Source: Deltaproteobacteria bacterium
GTDB lineage: Bacteria > Desulfobacterota > Desulfarculia > Adiutricales > Adiutricaceae
Reading direction: 5' to 3'
Length of the DNA stretch: 37,545 nt
NCBI GenBank assembly: GCA_031264185.1
Contig: JAISEL010000047.1
Span: 1 to 37,545, forward strand
How positions within the stretch are numbered: position 1 is the first letter of the stretch; each line of letters begins with the position of its first letter. The notes beneath the pieces are model-generated. The model worked only from the letters and a program-made list of their open reading frames with translations. It was not told the DNA's origin and did not search any database. Made by a program: the position numbers and the translations under genes. Of the stretch, positions 9,764 through 17,864 are shown in pieces.

Positions 9764-9881
9764 CAGGATACCAAAGGCGGTCAAAAGGGAGCCGATCCAA
9801 CCGGAGAAGGGGCCAGGCCGGTACCGCCGAAGGCTTTAGCCGGGAAAGACCCCAATAAAACCTTCCGAAATACCTGCCCGG

Positions 9882-10100
9882 TTATTTGAGGCGGTAGGTT
9901 ATCAGTCCATGGGTGGGATCGTAAGGAGAAACGGCCACTTCGACCCGATCGCCGGTTAAAACCCTGATTTTGAATCTTTTCAGGCGGCCGGACAGCATAG
10001 CTCTGATTTTAACCCCTTCCGATGTTTGGACTTCCATGTGACCGTCACCTAAAGTTTTGGTGACGAAACCTTCCAGTTTAATTAGTTCTTCCCTTGACAT
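9882..10100 (-). CDS. infA: Translation initiation factor IF-1
   Basis: IF-1 binds the ribosomal A site during initiation. The 72-residue product is a single OB-fold with family features: an MSREELIKLEG start, the HMEVQTSEG turn, and the SGRLKRFKIRVLTGDRVEVAVSPYD strand region. The ATG at 10100 is chosen because it gives the exact family length and is preceded by AAGGAGG, although only three bases separate them; the frame extends ten codons further upstream without need. A good promoter lies about 90 bp upstream. It is the first gene of the minus-strand block and is separated from ftsH by 280 bp with its own promoter. Confidence 0.95.
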   Translation of the reverse strand: MSREELIKLEGFVTKTLGDGHMEVQTSEGVKIRAMLSGRLKRFKIRVLTGDRVEVAVSPYDPTHGLITYRLK

Positions 10101-10186
10101 GCTCCTCCTTAAGATCTGCCTGCCATGCAACCATAATCATTGATTCTTAAGCGGCCATATGGCAGTCCTCCAAATGGCAATATAAA

Positions 10187-10214
10187 AGTATACCAAAGAC
10201 GGACCATAAATCAA
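10187..10214 (-). promoter_or_regulatory. Promoter for infA
   Basis: On the minus strand, TTGATT (10209-10214) is followed after 16 bases by TATACT (10187-10192). The predicted 5' leader is about 80 nt and contains a GGAGG followed eight bases later by ATG-GCC-GCT-TAA (10147-10158), a three-codon mini-frame. Confidence 0.55.
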
Positions 10215-12151
10215 GCCGCTAAATAAGATACTTATTTTTATGAAAAGTTTGTAAATATTGATAATAATATATTTAGTATTTATTTAGATATAAAAATTCA
10301 ATTTTAGACATAAAAATAGATATTTTAAAAAAAGAAAATATTTAAAAATCAGGACCCAGGGGGGAAGTCTTTGAATTTTTTGGTTTCCCGGCAAAGGCTA
10401 AAAACGGCCTGAGAGTTTTAGATGTCTTTTGTAAAACGGCCTGAAAACGTCCGGGCTGATCCTGACCTGAGGACTTTATATCAAAAAAACCCGGCTGCTT
10501 TATTGAAGAAATAAGCAGAGTTTAGGTTAATAAAAGTTATTAATTAGATATTTGCTTAATATATTAGTTAAAATACTGTTAAATCTAAAGCTCCGGTTTG
10601 ATAACCGTTTCCGGCAGACTGACCTGCTGAAGATGGTTACCCTTAACGGCTGCATTTGGCGCCAGCCCCCTTGGAGCAAAGTCTAACAGAATCAAACAGA
10701 AATTGGTGCCGGCCAGGCTTGAGCCGGGCGCAGCTTTTCAGGACCAGAATCAGAACTGAAGGGAGCCTTCGTCTGAAAATTAAGTCCGGCTAAATTTTGA
10801 AGTCTTTTTTCCGGTCAGTCTTTCAGAACCCCGGCCGCTTTTTATCGTCAGGCCAGCCGAAAAATCTCAATTGGCGGCCGGCTGCATCCGAAGACAGTCC
10901 GTCAGCAGAGCTGAACCGCCATTGCCGCCAGATCCCGCCGCCTTGCCTTCGTTTTTTTGAGGTCCGCCGTCCGCCGGCTGAGCCTCACCAAGCGGCCTGA
11001 AGATAAATCAGCGCTCCATGACCGGGACCGGGGGGGATTTATTAAGGGTTTTTATTCAAATTGCGGCCCGGAACTTTAAAAGCATCCGCCGCCTTGTCTT
11101 CAAAGCCGTGGTCCAGGTGAAAAACCTGATCTGATTGAAAACTCCTGGCGCTGACGGCTAAAGGCCGGTCAGCAGCCAAAAGAGCGTACTTTGGCCAAAA
11201 TGTCTCTGATAACTTTCGGAGCAGTTCATTTGTACGCCCAATTCCGGCCCGCGGCTCCAAAAACGGACCGGCCGATGCCCGGCCCCGGCCGGACAGATTC
11301 ACGATAACAGGCGGCCGAATCTGCCAAGCCTGTCCGGTTAAGCCTTCGTTCCGCCCGTCCTTATTGTCTTATTTGAAGCCTGATGGACCCGGTCCGCTAA
11401 AAATATAAGCTTCCGGCTGACTTAAGCCGCTGGCAGTTATACCGCATTTTACTGGTTTTCTTACGGATTGCAGCTGGCGCTTTTTTAACTCAGTAAGAAA
11501 AAGCACGGGGGCCGGGAGTTCACCTGATCTCTGATCCGGGGCAGGAGATCTTTGATTTGGGCCCGCTCCACTGTTCCCGGAGTCCCGGTCGGCCTGTGAC
11601 CATTTTTTTGGGCAAGGCGGCAGAACGCACCCGGGGGATTTCATTCATTACGGCTGACTCAGGCAAAGGGCGGTCTCAGTTTTTCCGCTCGGCTGCGGCC
11701 GGGGGTTGGAGTCATTTTACCGCGGGCGGCTTAAATTTCCGGTCTGCTTTGTTGGCCTGTGGCTGCAGGAGCAGCTGGCAAAACAGCTGGTCAGGGCGTT
11801 ATTCAGCCGGAGCAGGCCAGGCTTCCGGCTCCCGATCTGAAATCTGAAGACACTGAGCTGCATCAGTCAGAAGACGCGGGGGCAATCTAAACCAGAAATG
11901 TGACACCGCAGCCCGGGCCGTCATTATAGAGCAGCCGGCTAGCGGACTTCCGGAAAAGCTAAAGTATTGCGAGGTCTCCAGTTCTCCTGGAAAAATTCTT
12001 AAAGCAGCAGTACTGGCTCTTAGCCCCAAAATAACGTTCGGAAGATTCGGCCCCAGCAGGGTTCACCTGAGATGCACTCCCCTGAGGCCGGAAATCTTCC
12101 GCGGACGGTTCCCCGGGCTGCAGCCGGAAGCAGCTTTTTCCCCCTTACGTC
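10215..12151. other. Long intergenic region without recognisable genes
   Basis: The first 350 bases are strongly AT-rich (10220-10350 and 10500-10590). From about 10600 the region becomes GC-rich with many GGCCGG-like words. Frames of 70-95 codons occur on both strands, but they lack ribosome binding sites and have proteins rich in Arg, Ser, Pro and Gly typical of translated non-coding DNA. A 12-base direct repeat (AAAACGGCCTGA) occurs at 10401 and 10433. No tRNA-like, rRNA-like or transposase sequence was seen. Decayed genes are possible, but none is identifiable by eye. Confidence 0.5.
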
Positions 12152-12820
12152 TCAGTTCGGCTGAGGCTCATAATTCATAAGTAAACGATGGCACATGGTC
12201 AGAATATCGGCTGTGGAGGTCAGGGAAAAATCGGCCCCGGTTTTCCGGCGCATGGGTTCCACGGTCCGGCGGCCGGCCAGGAAGATATAGGGCCGCTCAC
12301 CGTCGGGCCGCAGGGCTTTGAGGCCTGAAACAATTTCTTTTAACCGGCCAAGGCTCTGGGGGGTGATGTTAAAAAAACCGACCAGGTTGGGCTGGAACAT
12401 TTCGGCTGAGGCTAAAAAAGCCGGTCCGGTTACTTCCTGGCCCAAATCCCGGGTTTCAAAGCCAAAAGCGGCCAGAACTAAATTGAAAAGGCTCTTGTCC
12501 CGGCCCTGGCTTTCCCGGCCGACGGAACCCAGCTGAACCCGGCCGGGAAAAATGTCCGGTTCCTGGGGCGGCTGCAGCAGATTGGTGATTTTTCTCGTAA
12601 TCCGGCCGGCCATGATAAGTCCGGAGAGAAAGTAGTGGCCGCTTTCGTACAGACGGCTGATTTCCAGAAGGGCCAGAAGGCAGGTTTGTTTGATCTGATT
12701 AAGGCTGACTCCGCGGCTGATAAGAAGGCGGACCTGTTTTTGACACTCATCTTCTTGAAGACTGACCAGCTGCTCCTGAAACCCGGAGAGGGCATTACTG
12801 TTATCCAAAGACAAAGACAT
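12152..12820 (-). CDS. Corrinoid-protein homologue lacking the cobalt-ligand histidine
   Basis: The protein (222 residues from the ATG at 12820; a GTG at 12829 is possible) matches the two-domain layout of MtaC/MtbC-type corrinoid proteins. It has a helical cap domain with the characteristic YESGHYFLSGLIMAG stretch, then a Rossmann-like B12-binding domain with GSV and GFETRDLG at the expected spacing. The loop that should read DxHxxG reads ExQxxD, so the lower-ligand histidine is glutamine (about residue 105) and the following glycine is lost. It therefore probably does not carry methyl-cobalamin in the usual way. It lies 126 bp downstream of a GntR regulator on the same strand. No methyltransferase neighbours are present. 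It could be a ligand-sensing or adaptor derivative, or a decaying gene; the intact frame argues against recent decay. Confidence 0.75.
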   Translation of the reverse strand: MSLSLDNSNALSGFQEQLVSLQEDECQKQVRLLISRGVSLNQIKQTCLLALLEISRLYESGHYFLSGLIMAGRITRKITNLLQPPQEPDIFPGRVQLGSVGRESQGRDKSLFNLVLAAFGFETRDLGQEVTGPAFLASAEMFQPNLVGFFNITPQSLGRLKEIVSGLKALRPDGERPYIFLAGRRTVEPMRRKTGADFSLTSTADILTMCHRLLMNYEPQPN

Positions 12821-12946
12821 AAACCACACAAAAAGTCAAAAGGCAAAACAAAAAGGCGAAAATCCCCCTTAAAGACAAGCGGTCGATTTGGGTAATAGGC
12901 CGGGAATATTCAGGTAAAAATTACCGTTTTCAGGGTTAAAAGGCCT

Positions 12947-13708
12947 TCAGGTCCAGAACCCCAGCCGGGCCGAAAGCCGGGCCATTTTCCTGGGGGCTAA
13001 AAACCAGCCGCTGCCCAGAGGAACGTCCTGATAATCGTACAAGGTGTAACTGATCTTCAAAGAGCTGTCGCCGGGGTCGGTTTCCAGCTTTTCCGACTCA
13101 ACCTGAGTCATGGAGACCGGGGTGACCCAGATCTGGCTTTTCTTAATATATTTCTGAGCCAGGCCCGAGGAAACGTTATTTAAGGCGATCGTCTCCAGTT
13201 CAGCCTCAATCAGGGGGGCCATGGGATCGAATTTCAAAACCGAATGGTTAAGCAGGATGGGCTGGGATTTATAGCGGATCAGGCGATCCATGAAGATTAC
13301 CTGACTGTGGGGTTCAAGCCTCAAGTGGTCCGAGGTTTTAGGTCCGGGGGAAACCAGACCGGCTTTAAAAATACATAAGGAGATATTTTTCCGGTCTTTT
13401 AAGATCCGGCCTAAATTGGACCAGGCGAAACTGGCCTGAGTCCAGAGGGGTGTGGTTACATACGTGCCGCTGCCCTGGATCCGCTCCAAAAGGCCGGCCT
13501 GGACCAGGACTCCCACCGCCTGGCGGACTGTCATGGTTGACAGCTTGTAAGCCCGGCTGATTTTTATTTCCGAGGGGATTCGGCTGCCCAGGGGATATTC
13601 TCCGGAGGCTATTTTATCCTTCAGAGCCAGGGCCAGTTCCCGGTAAGCCGGGAGTTTTCCGTTTTTTTGGTCAGATTCCGAGGTAAGGTCAGTTTTGTTC
13701 AGCAGCAT
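12947..13708 (-). CDS. GntR/HutC-family transcriptional regulator with UTRA domain
   Basis: The 253-residue protein has an N-terminal winged helix-turn-helix (about residues 22-86: YRELALALKDKI, PSEIKISRAYKLSTMTVRQAV, then the wing LLERIQGSGTYV) and a C-terminal UTRA ligand-binding domain (about 105-250, with VIFMDRLIRYKSQPILLNHSV). HutC-type members repress catabolic or transport genes and release DNA on binding a small metabolite. It is upstream of the corrinoid-like gene and divergent from the DUF1844-htrA pair, so either neighbour could be a target. The ATG has only a weak ribosome binding site. No target enzyme gene adjoins it, so the effector cannot be guessed. Confidence 0.9.
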   Translation of the reverse strand: MLLNKTDLTSESDQKNGKLPAYRELALALKDKIASGEYPLGSRIPSEIKISRAYKLSTMTVRQAVGVLVQAGLLERIQGSGTYVTTPLWTQASFAWSNLGRILKDRKNISLCIFKAGLVSPGPKTSDHLRLEPHSQVIFMDRLIRYKSQPILLNHSVLKFDPMAPLIEAELETIALNNVSSGLAQKYIKKSQIWVTPVSMTQVESEKLETDPGDSSLKISYTLYDYQDVPLGSGWFLAPRKMARLSARLGFWT

Positions 13709-14199
13709 AGTCTGTCGGACACCGGCGTAAGGTCAGAAAATCCGGCCTGAGGTTTATATTATTAAATGAATTGAGGGCGCAGCCGCTGTTTCAGTTTCAG
13801 GCGGATGGGCCTTGGTTTTCGGAAATAAAATTTCCTTAACATTTGATCGGAGGGTCTATTGGCAGCATTCCAAGAGGTTTCCGAGGTCGATTGTTAGGTC
13901 GGTTTAACTAATATTTCAAATATCTTATCACATGAAATTAATTTTTAAAGGTTTTTTTTGACTCCAGTGCGTAAAAAATGATTTGGGAAAAAATTTTTTG
14001 TCGGTTTTTCAAGCTGATTTCTCCCCCAATCCCGAGGGTCAACAAAAATTATTGATTTTAAGGGTCAAAAAGCCTATCATAACTTTTATTTCCCGGAAGG
14101 CCGGGAAATATCTGTTTCTGAAATTCCCCTTAGTAATCTATAGCGGGTTGGCATATGGCCGGGCCTTGATCGGCCAGGCCGGACGGAAGGATAAGACAG
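13709..14199. other. Divergent intergenic region with a structured leader
   Basis: This 491-bp region separates the GntR gene from DUF1844. It contains an AT-rich stretch (13910-13990) and a perfect 9-bp stem, ATTTCCCGG at 14088-14096 with CCGGGAAAT at 14101-14109, around a four-base loop. The hairpin is about 90 bp upstream of DUF1844 and has no following T-run, so a leader structure or protein-binding inverted repeat is more likely than a terminator. I found no confident promoter hexamers. Confidence 0.4.
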
Positions 14200-14634
14200 A
14201 TGTCTGACTTCACGGTTAATGACCGGCGTCTTTTTGATAAGGATGGCAATATGAATAAAGGTTCAGACTCCCAGGAGCCTCAAGGGGAGAGTCAGGCTAA
14301 GGCCCCCCTGGAAGAACGGACCGCCGGAAAATCACCAGAGCCTCAAGACAAGGCCGAATCACTGGATATGGGGGGTATGCCGGCCGACATCGGCTCCCTG
14401 TTTCTGTATTTGACCACCAGCGCTTTTTTCCAGATGGGTGAAAAAACCCCGGACGGACAGCCCCTGCCGGATACTCCCAATCTGCCGGCCGCTAAACACC
14501 TGATTGATTTGCTGGGCATTTTGGAGCAGAAGACCCGGGGCAATTTGGAGCCTCAGGAAGAGGCTCTGTTAAAGGCCCTGCTCTATGATGTCCGCCTTAA
14601 ATATGTCAGTCTGACCTCCGGAAAAAAGAACTGA
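14200..14634 (+). CDS. DUF1844 domain protein
   Basis: The 144-residue protein has a polar, low-complexity first half (Glu, Gln, Lys, Ser) and a conserved DUF1844 second half, with the typical SLFLYLTTSAFFQMGE helix near residue 65, then LPAAKHLIDLLGILEQKTRGNL and LLYDVRLKYVSL. DUF1844 proteins are small, mainly deltaproteobacterial, and of unknown function. The ATG is preceded by GGAAGG eight to nine bases upstream. It is 68 bp ahead of htrA on the same strand and may share its transcript. Confidence 0.88.
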   Translation: MSDFTVNDRRLFDKDGNMNKGSDSQEPQGESQAKAPLEERTAGKSPEPQDKAESLDMGGMPADIGSLFLYLTTSAFFQMGEKTPDGQPLPDTPNLPAAKHLIDLLGILEQKTRGNLEPQEEALLKALLYDVRLKYVSLTSGKKN

Positions 14635-14702
14635 AAGCTCTGATTCTATATTTAATGTATGGTCAATATAAACCAGTCCAACTGTTTTTATCTAAAAGGT
14701 AA

Positions 14703-16217
14703 ATGTCTATGGATTCACGGGTAAATCGCATTATTTTGCCTGTTGTGGCTATTTTTGTGTTGCTTCTGTCCGGCGGAACTGTGCTGGCCCAGAATACCTC
14801 TTCGGGCTCCAATCTGACCGCCCCGTCTCCGGCCGGAAATCAACCCGGCCAGACAATTCAAAACACCGCCCCGCCGGCCGGTCATTTGGTCGTTCTGCCT
14901 TCGGTGGCCCCGGTGGTCGAAAAAGCCACTCCGGCGGTGGTCAATATTTTTACAGTCAAAACTCACCGGGGGGGACCCCGCAGCCGTTACAGCCGGCCCA
15001 GCCCTGGACCCAATGCGCCCAGATCGCCGGACAATCTTTTCGATGACTTTTTCGGTTTTCCCCAGGCGCCTCCTCAGGTTTACCGGGAAAGAGCTTTAGG
15101 CTCCGGCTTCATCTTTGATGAGGAAGGCTACATCATAACCAACAATCATGTGGTCGAAGGGGCTGATGAGATTAAAGTCATCCTGGAAAACAAGCAGGAG
15201 ATCGCCGCCGAAATTGTCGGCCGGGACCCCAAAACCGATCTGGCGCTAATTAAGCTGACCAAAGCCGGAAAATATCCTTTTCTTCGGCTGGGTGATTCGG
15301 AAAAGGTCCAGATCGGCGACTGGCTGGTGGCTATCGGTAATCCCTACGGCCTGGAGCATACGGTCACGACCGGCATCCTGTCGGCCAGGGGGCGGGCCAT
15401 AGGGGCCGGACCGTACGATGATTTTCTCCAGACTGACGCCTCCATTAATCCCGGCAACTCCGGGGGGCCTCTTCTCAACCTGAACGGCGACGTGGTCGGC
15501 ATCAACACCATGATTATAGCCGGCGGCAACGGCATAGGCTTTGCCATTCCCACCAAAATAGCCGGTAAAATCATTGACCAGCTGAAGTCAAAAGGCCAGG
15601 TCGAGCGCGGTTGGGCCGGGGTGGTTATCCAGCCGGTCACAAATGATATGATCAAAAGCTTTGGGGTGGAAAACACCAACGGAGCTTTAGTCAGCGATGT
15701 CATGGACGACACTCCGGCCAAAAGAGCCGGCATCCAGCACGGTGACATTATTGTTGAGTTCGACGGCCAGGCGATTAAGGAATACGGCGATCTGACGGCT
15801 ATTGTGGCCGATACGCCGGTGGGCAAAGTGGTCAATGTGGTCGTTATCCGGGCCAAAAAGAGAACGACCCTGAAAATGACGGTCGCCCGTCTTGAAGACG
15901 ATTCCCAGCCCCCCGCCGGACCGGAAGGCGCGAATATTGATTTAGGCCTGACTTTACGGGAAATTACCCCGGAAATGGCCCAGAGGTGGAACGTGACCGA
16001 GGCTTCCGGCTTATTTGTGGAGCAGGTGGCCCCCAATTCCTTAGCCGATGGAGCCGGTATCAGAGTCAGGGACATAATTTTGGAAATCAACTCCGTGCCC
16101 GTCAAAACACTCCAGGATTTTAACACCCAGATGAAAAACAACAGTAAAGAAGAGACGGTTTTAATCTGGCTCAGGCGCGGCGAAAGGACCCTGTACTGCC
16201 CGGTCAGTCTGAAATAG
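14703..16217 (+). CDS. Periplasmic HtrA/Deg serine protease with two PDZ domains
   Basis: This DegP/DegQ-type protease handles misfolded envelope proteins. A signal peptide (hydrophobic 9-27, likely cleavage after VLA at about 29) is followed by a Pro/Ser-rich linker and a trypsin-like domain with the triad His149 (TNNHVV), Asp179 (KTDLALI) and Ser253 (GNSGGPL). Two PDZ domains follow (about 295-390 and 410-500). The length of 504 is typical. The start is ATG at 14703 or 14709; AAGG lies just upstream. A strong intrinsic terminator follows 25 bp after the stop. No rseP or two-component partner is adjacent, so envelope-stress control is not shown. Confidence 0.95.
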   Translation: MSMDSRVNRIILPVVAIFVLLLSGGTVLAQNTSSGSNLTAPSPAGNQPGQTIQNTAPPAGHLVVLPSVAPVVEKATPAVVNIFTVKTHRGGPRSRYSRPSPGPNAPRSPDNLFDDFFGFPQAPPQVYRERALGSGFIFDEEGYIITNNHVVEGADEIKVILENKQEIAAEIVGRDPKTDLALIKLTKAGKYPFLRLGDSEKVQIGDWLVAIGNPYGLEHTVTTGILSARGRAIGAGPYDDFLQTDASINPGNSGGPLLNLNGDVVGINTMIIAGGNGIGFAIPTKIAGKIIDQLKSKGQVERGWAGVVIQPVTNDMIKSFGVENTNGALVSDVMDDTPAKRAGIQHGDIIVEFDGQAIKEYGDLTAIVADTPVGKVVNVVVIRAKKRTTLKMTVARLEDDSQPPAGPEGANIDLGLTLREITPEMAQRWNVTEASGLFVEQVAPNSLADGAGIRVRDIILEINSVPVKTLQDFNTQMKNNSKEETVLIWLRRGERTLYCPVSLK

Positions 16218-16242
16218 CAGGCCGGAAATAAATTGAGGGAAA

Positions 16243-16273
16243 AGCCCGCAGCCAAAGGCTGCGGGCTTTTTTT
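16243..16273 (+). terminator. Intrinsic terminator after htrA
   Basis: AGCCCGCAGCC (16243-16253) pairs perfectly with GGCTGCGGGCT (16257-16267) around an AAA loop and runs into seven T residues. It is a textbook Rho-independent terminator closing the DUF1844-htrA unit. Confidence 0.95.
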
Positions 16274-16572
16274 AGCCTGAAAACCCGGTCCTGGGCTTAA
16301 AACTTGGAATCTTTGACTGATCTATTATTTACCTATCAGCTAATAGAGGCAAATTCGGCTTTCCGGCTGACAGACCTGACAGACAAACGTTCTGGCTAGC
16401 CACTAAAAAGAAAAAAATAAGGTTTTTAAGATCAGACTCGTTCCGATTTGGTCTATAGCCCTCCGCCTGGTGACCGCCGTTCCAATATTGGCTTAAAAAA
16501 AAAGCTTTAAACCTTTAAGTGTACAAAAAATCGGGTAATTCAATTTTTTTTAAAAAATAATCAATTTACCTC

Positions 16573-16601
16573 TTGACAAAACTAGGTTAAGCACTTAAAA
16601 T
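16573..16601 (+). promoter_or_regulatory. Consensus sigma-70 promoter, copy 1
   Basis: TTGACA (16573-16578), a 17-base spacer and TAAAAT (16596-16601) form a near-perfect promoter. The 19 bases at 16564-16582 (ATTTACCTCTTGACAAAAC) are identical to copy 2, 346 bp downstream. Directly downstream are a 26-codon frame (16625-16705) and an inverted repeat. Confidence 0.65.
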
Positions 16602-16683
16602 TAATTCCTGAGTAATGCTGATTAATGAAAAAAATTATTTTTAAAACCCTGAATACCTGTCTATCGGAAGGGAAACGCTTTTA

Positions 16684-16718
16684 TTTACCTTATTTTCCAT
16701 TATAATGGGTAAGGTAAA
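16684..16718. repeat. Inverted repeat TTTACCTTA...TAAGGTAAA
   Basis: A perfect 9-bp stem (16684-16692 with 16710-16718) encloses a second 4-bp stem CCAT/ATGG around TATA. The outer arm shares the word TTTACCT with the sequence directly upstream of both -35 boxes (16565 and 16911), so it may be a related operator as well as an RNA hairpin. Confidence 0.6.
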
Positions 16719-16848
16719 TTGACTTTTGAGGCCAGATGTCTTTTGTCTTTAGGAACTTGTAGGCTGGCCTTAAAACAATGGTTTTCTGTTCAAAGACAGG
16801 GCTCCCGGAGGCCTATGGAGGTTGATGGAATATTTTTAGGGTGAAAAA

Positions 16849-16944
16849 ATGTCATTATTTGGAAAGAGTACTCCAAAAAATGGAAAAAGAAATTTTTTAA
16901 ATTTATTCCATTTACCTCTTGACAAAACGGAGTTAAGAAATTAA
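16849..16944 (+). CDS. Possible 31-residue peptide
   Basis: An ATG preceded by AGGGTGA at suitable spacing opens a 31-codon frame that begins MSLFGKSTPKNGK and ends LPLDKTELRN. The end of the frame overlaps promoter copy 2, whose -35 region encodes LDKT. The same words read LPLDKT at copy 1, so the frame could instead be a by-product of the duplicated DNA. The composition (Lys, Asn, Leu, Phe) is plausible for a small peptide. There is no homology I recognise, and no experimental support can be inferred. Confidence 0.2.
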   Translation: MSLFGKSTPKNGKRNFLNLFHLPLDKTELRN

Positions 16945-16947
16945 TAT
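16919..16947 (+). promoter_or_regulatory. Consensus sigma-70 promoter, copy 2
   Basis: TTGACA (16919-16924), a 17-base spacer and TAATAT (16942-16947) repeat the architecture of copy 1. Similarity also continues patchily for about 60 bp on each side, including CCTGAATAC further downstream. The next plus-strand gene is the Xre-type regulator at 17537, roughly 580 bp away, so the immediate transcript is probably a short RNA or a long leader. Confidence 0.65.
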
Positions 16948-17536
16948 TATCTTCAGAGTTACATTGTTTCTTTAAAAAAACCTTTGTGAAGGCCTGAATA
17001 CAAGATCATCGGTCAGTAAAACTGTGTTTTTCCTAATTTCCTGAACATAGGTCAGTGAAATTTACAGTTTAGGACCGAAAGATTCGACATTAGTTCGGCC
17101 TTTAGTTTAAAAGAAGCCGATAATTTTCACAGGCCGGTTTTCGGTCTCTCTCAGCAGTAGCTGTTCCGGCCTGAACGGGCGGAAAATAAATCAGCAGGGG
17201 GCATTCAAGAGTCCTGGACAGGCCAGGGCAGGCGGTAACCAGTCCGCTGCGTTTTCCGTGGGTTTAAGGCCGGTGGGGGCTTTAAAAGCTCCGCTCTCCT
17301 GAAGTCCGGGGCTCAAGATCAGCTAAAAGCAGGTTTGAGACGGGCTGGAACCTGACGCTGACGGAAAACGTTCTGGAGAGGTGCGGCCCGAAAGGGACCG
17401 TCATTCAACCCGTTAAGGGTATGTATAAGGATTCGTACTACGGATACGGATATTTCAGCTCTAATTTAAACTAAAAGTAAGGAGGCGGCGTTTCCTCACC
17501 GGTTATTCAGCCGGGGTTTCTACGCCGGAGATTCGG

Positions 17537-17749
17537 ATGAAACAGTCTAAAATTTCCTTTAAAGAGATTCGCGAGAAACAGATGATCAGTGTGGCCGAAC
17601 TGGCCCGCAAGGCCGGCGTGTCCACCCAGACCATCACTCGCATCGAAAGCGGCGGAACTTGCCGCATGGACACCATGCGGAAAATCATTTTGGCTCTGGG
17701 CTATTCTGTCGAGGATAAAGACCTGATCTTTGGGTCTTCCGACCGGTAG
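17537..17749 (+). CDS. Small Xre-type helix-turn-helix regulator
   Basis: The 70-residue protein is essentially one HTH_3/Xre domain: FKEIREKQMISVAELARKAG, then VSTQTITRIESGG as turn and recognition helix, then MRKIILALGYSVED. The ATG has GGAG six bases upstream. The frame stays open upstream without another start codon. Proteins this small usually act as homodimeric repressors and are often autoregulated. The upstream TTTACC repeats and duplicated promoters are possible targets, but this is inference. No toxin gene is adjacent. A hairpin terminator follows. Confidence 0.88.
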   Translation: MKQSKISFKEIREKQMISVAELARKAGVSTQTITRIESGGTCRMDTMRKIILALGYSVEDKDLIFGSSDR

Positions 17750-17801
17750 GTCCTCAGTGGAATCAGCTTTACGCTTAGTTCTGGCTGAGTCCTGAAAATT
17801 T

Positions 17802-17839
17802 AGCCGGTCTGGCTGATACAGTCAGACCGGCTTCTTTTT
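17802..17839. terminator. Terminator between convergent genes
   Basis: AGCCGGTCTG (17802-17811) pairs with CAGACCGGCT (17823-17832) across an 11-base loop, followed on the plus strand by TCTTTTT. It lies between the ends of the Xre gene and the oppositely oriented kinase gene. The plus-strand T-run makes it strongest for the Xre transcript. The minus-strand side has only a short AT-rich tail. Confidence 0.85.
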
Positions 17840-17864
17840 GGCTTTAGTTCGGGGGGCCGTTGTT

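Larger units (their letters stand above)
16274..17536. other. Intergenic region with duplicated promoter elements
   Basis: About 1.26 kb separates htrA from the small Xre gene. The central part (16480-17000) is AT-rich and contains two related consensus promoters, an inverted repeat and two very short frames, listed separately. The 17100-17460 part is GC-rich with no plausible frame. A tandem hexamer TACGGATACGGATA occurs near 17440. An AAGGAGG at 17479-17485 is not followed by a usable start codon. Confidence 0.5.

Noticed and set aside
9594-9800. 68-codon minus-strand frame upstream of ftsH, considered as a tilS remnant
   Set aside because: No recognisable motif; it spans the predicted ftsH promoter and overlaps the ftsH start without a ribosome site.
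11042-12029. Several 76-96 codon frames on both strands
   Set aside because: No domains, no ribosome sites and no operon context; they overlap in opposite directions.
13983-14207. 74-codon plus-strand frame ending inside the start of the DUF1844 gene
   Set aside because: Its TTG start has no ribosome site and the frame contains the 9-bp hairpin; the composition is unremarkable. An 8-bp overlap alone is weak support.
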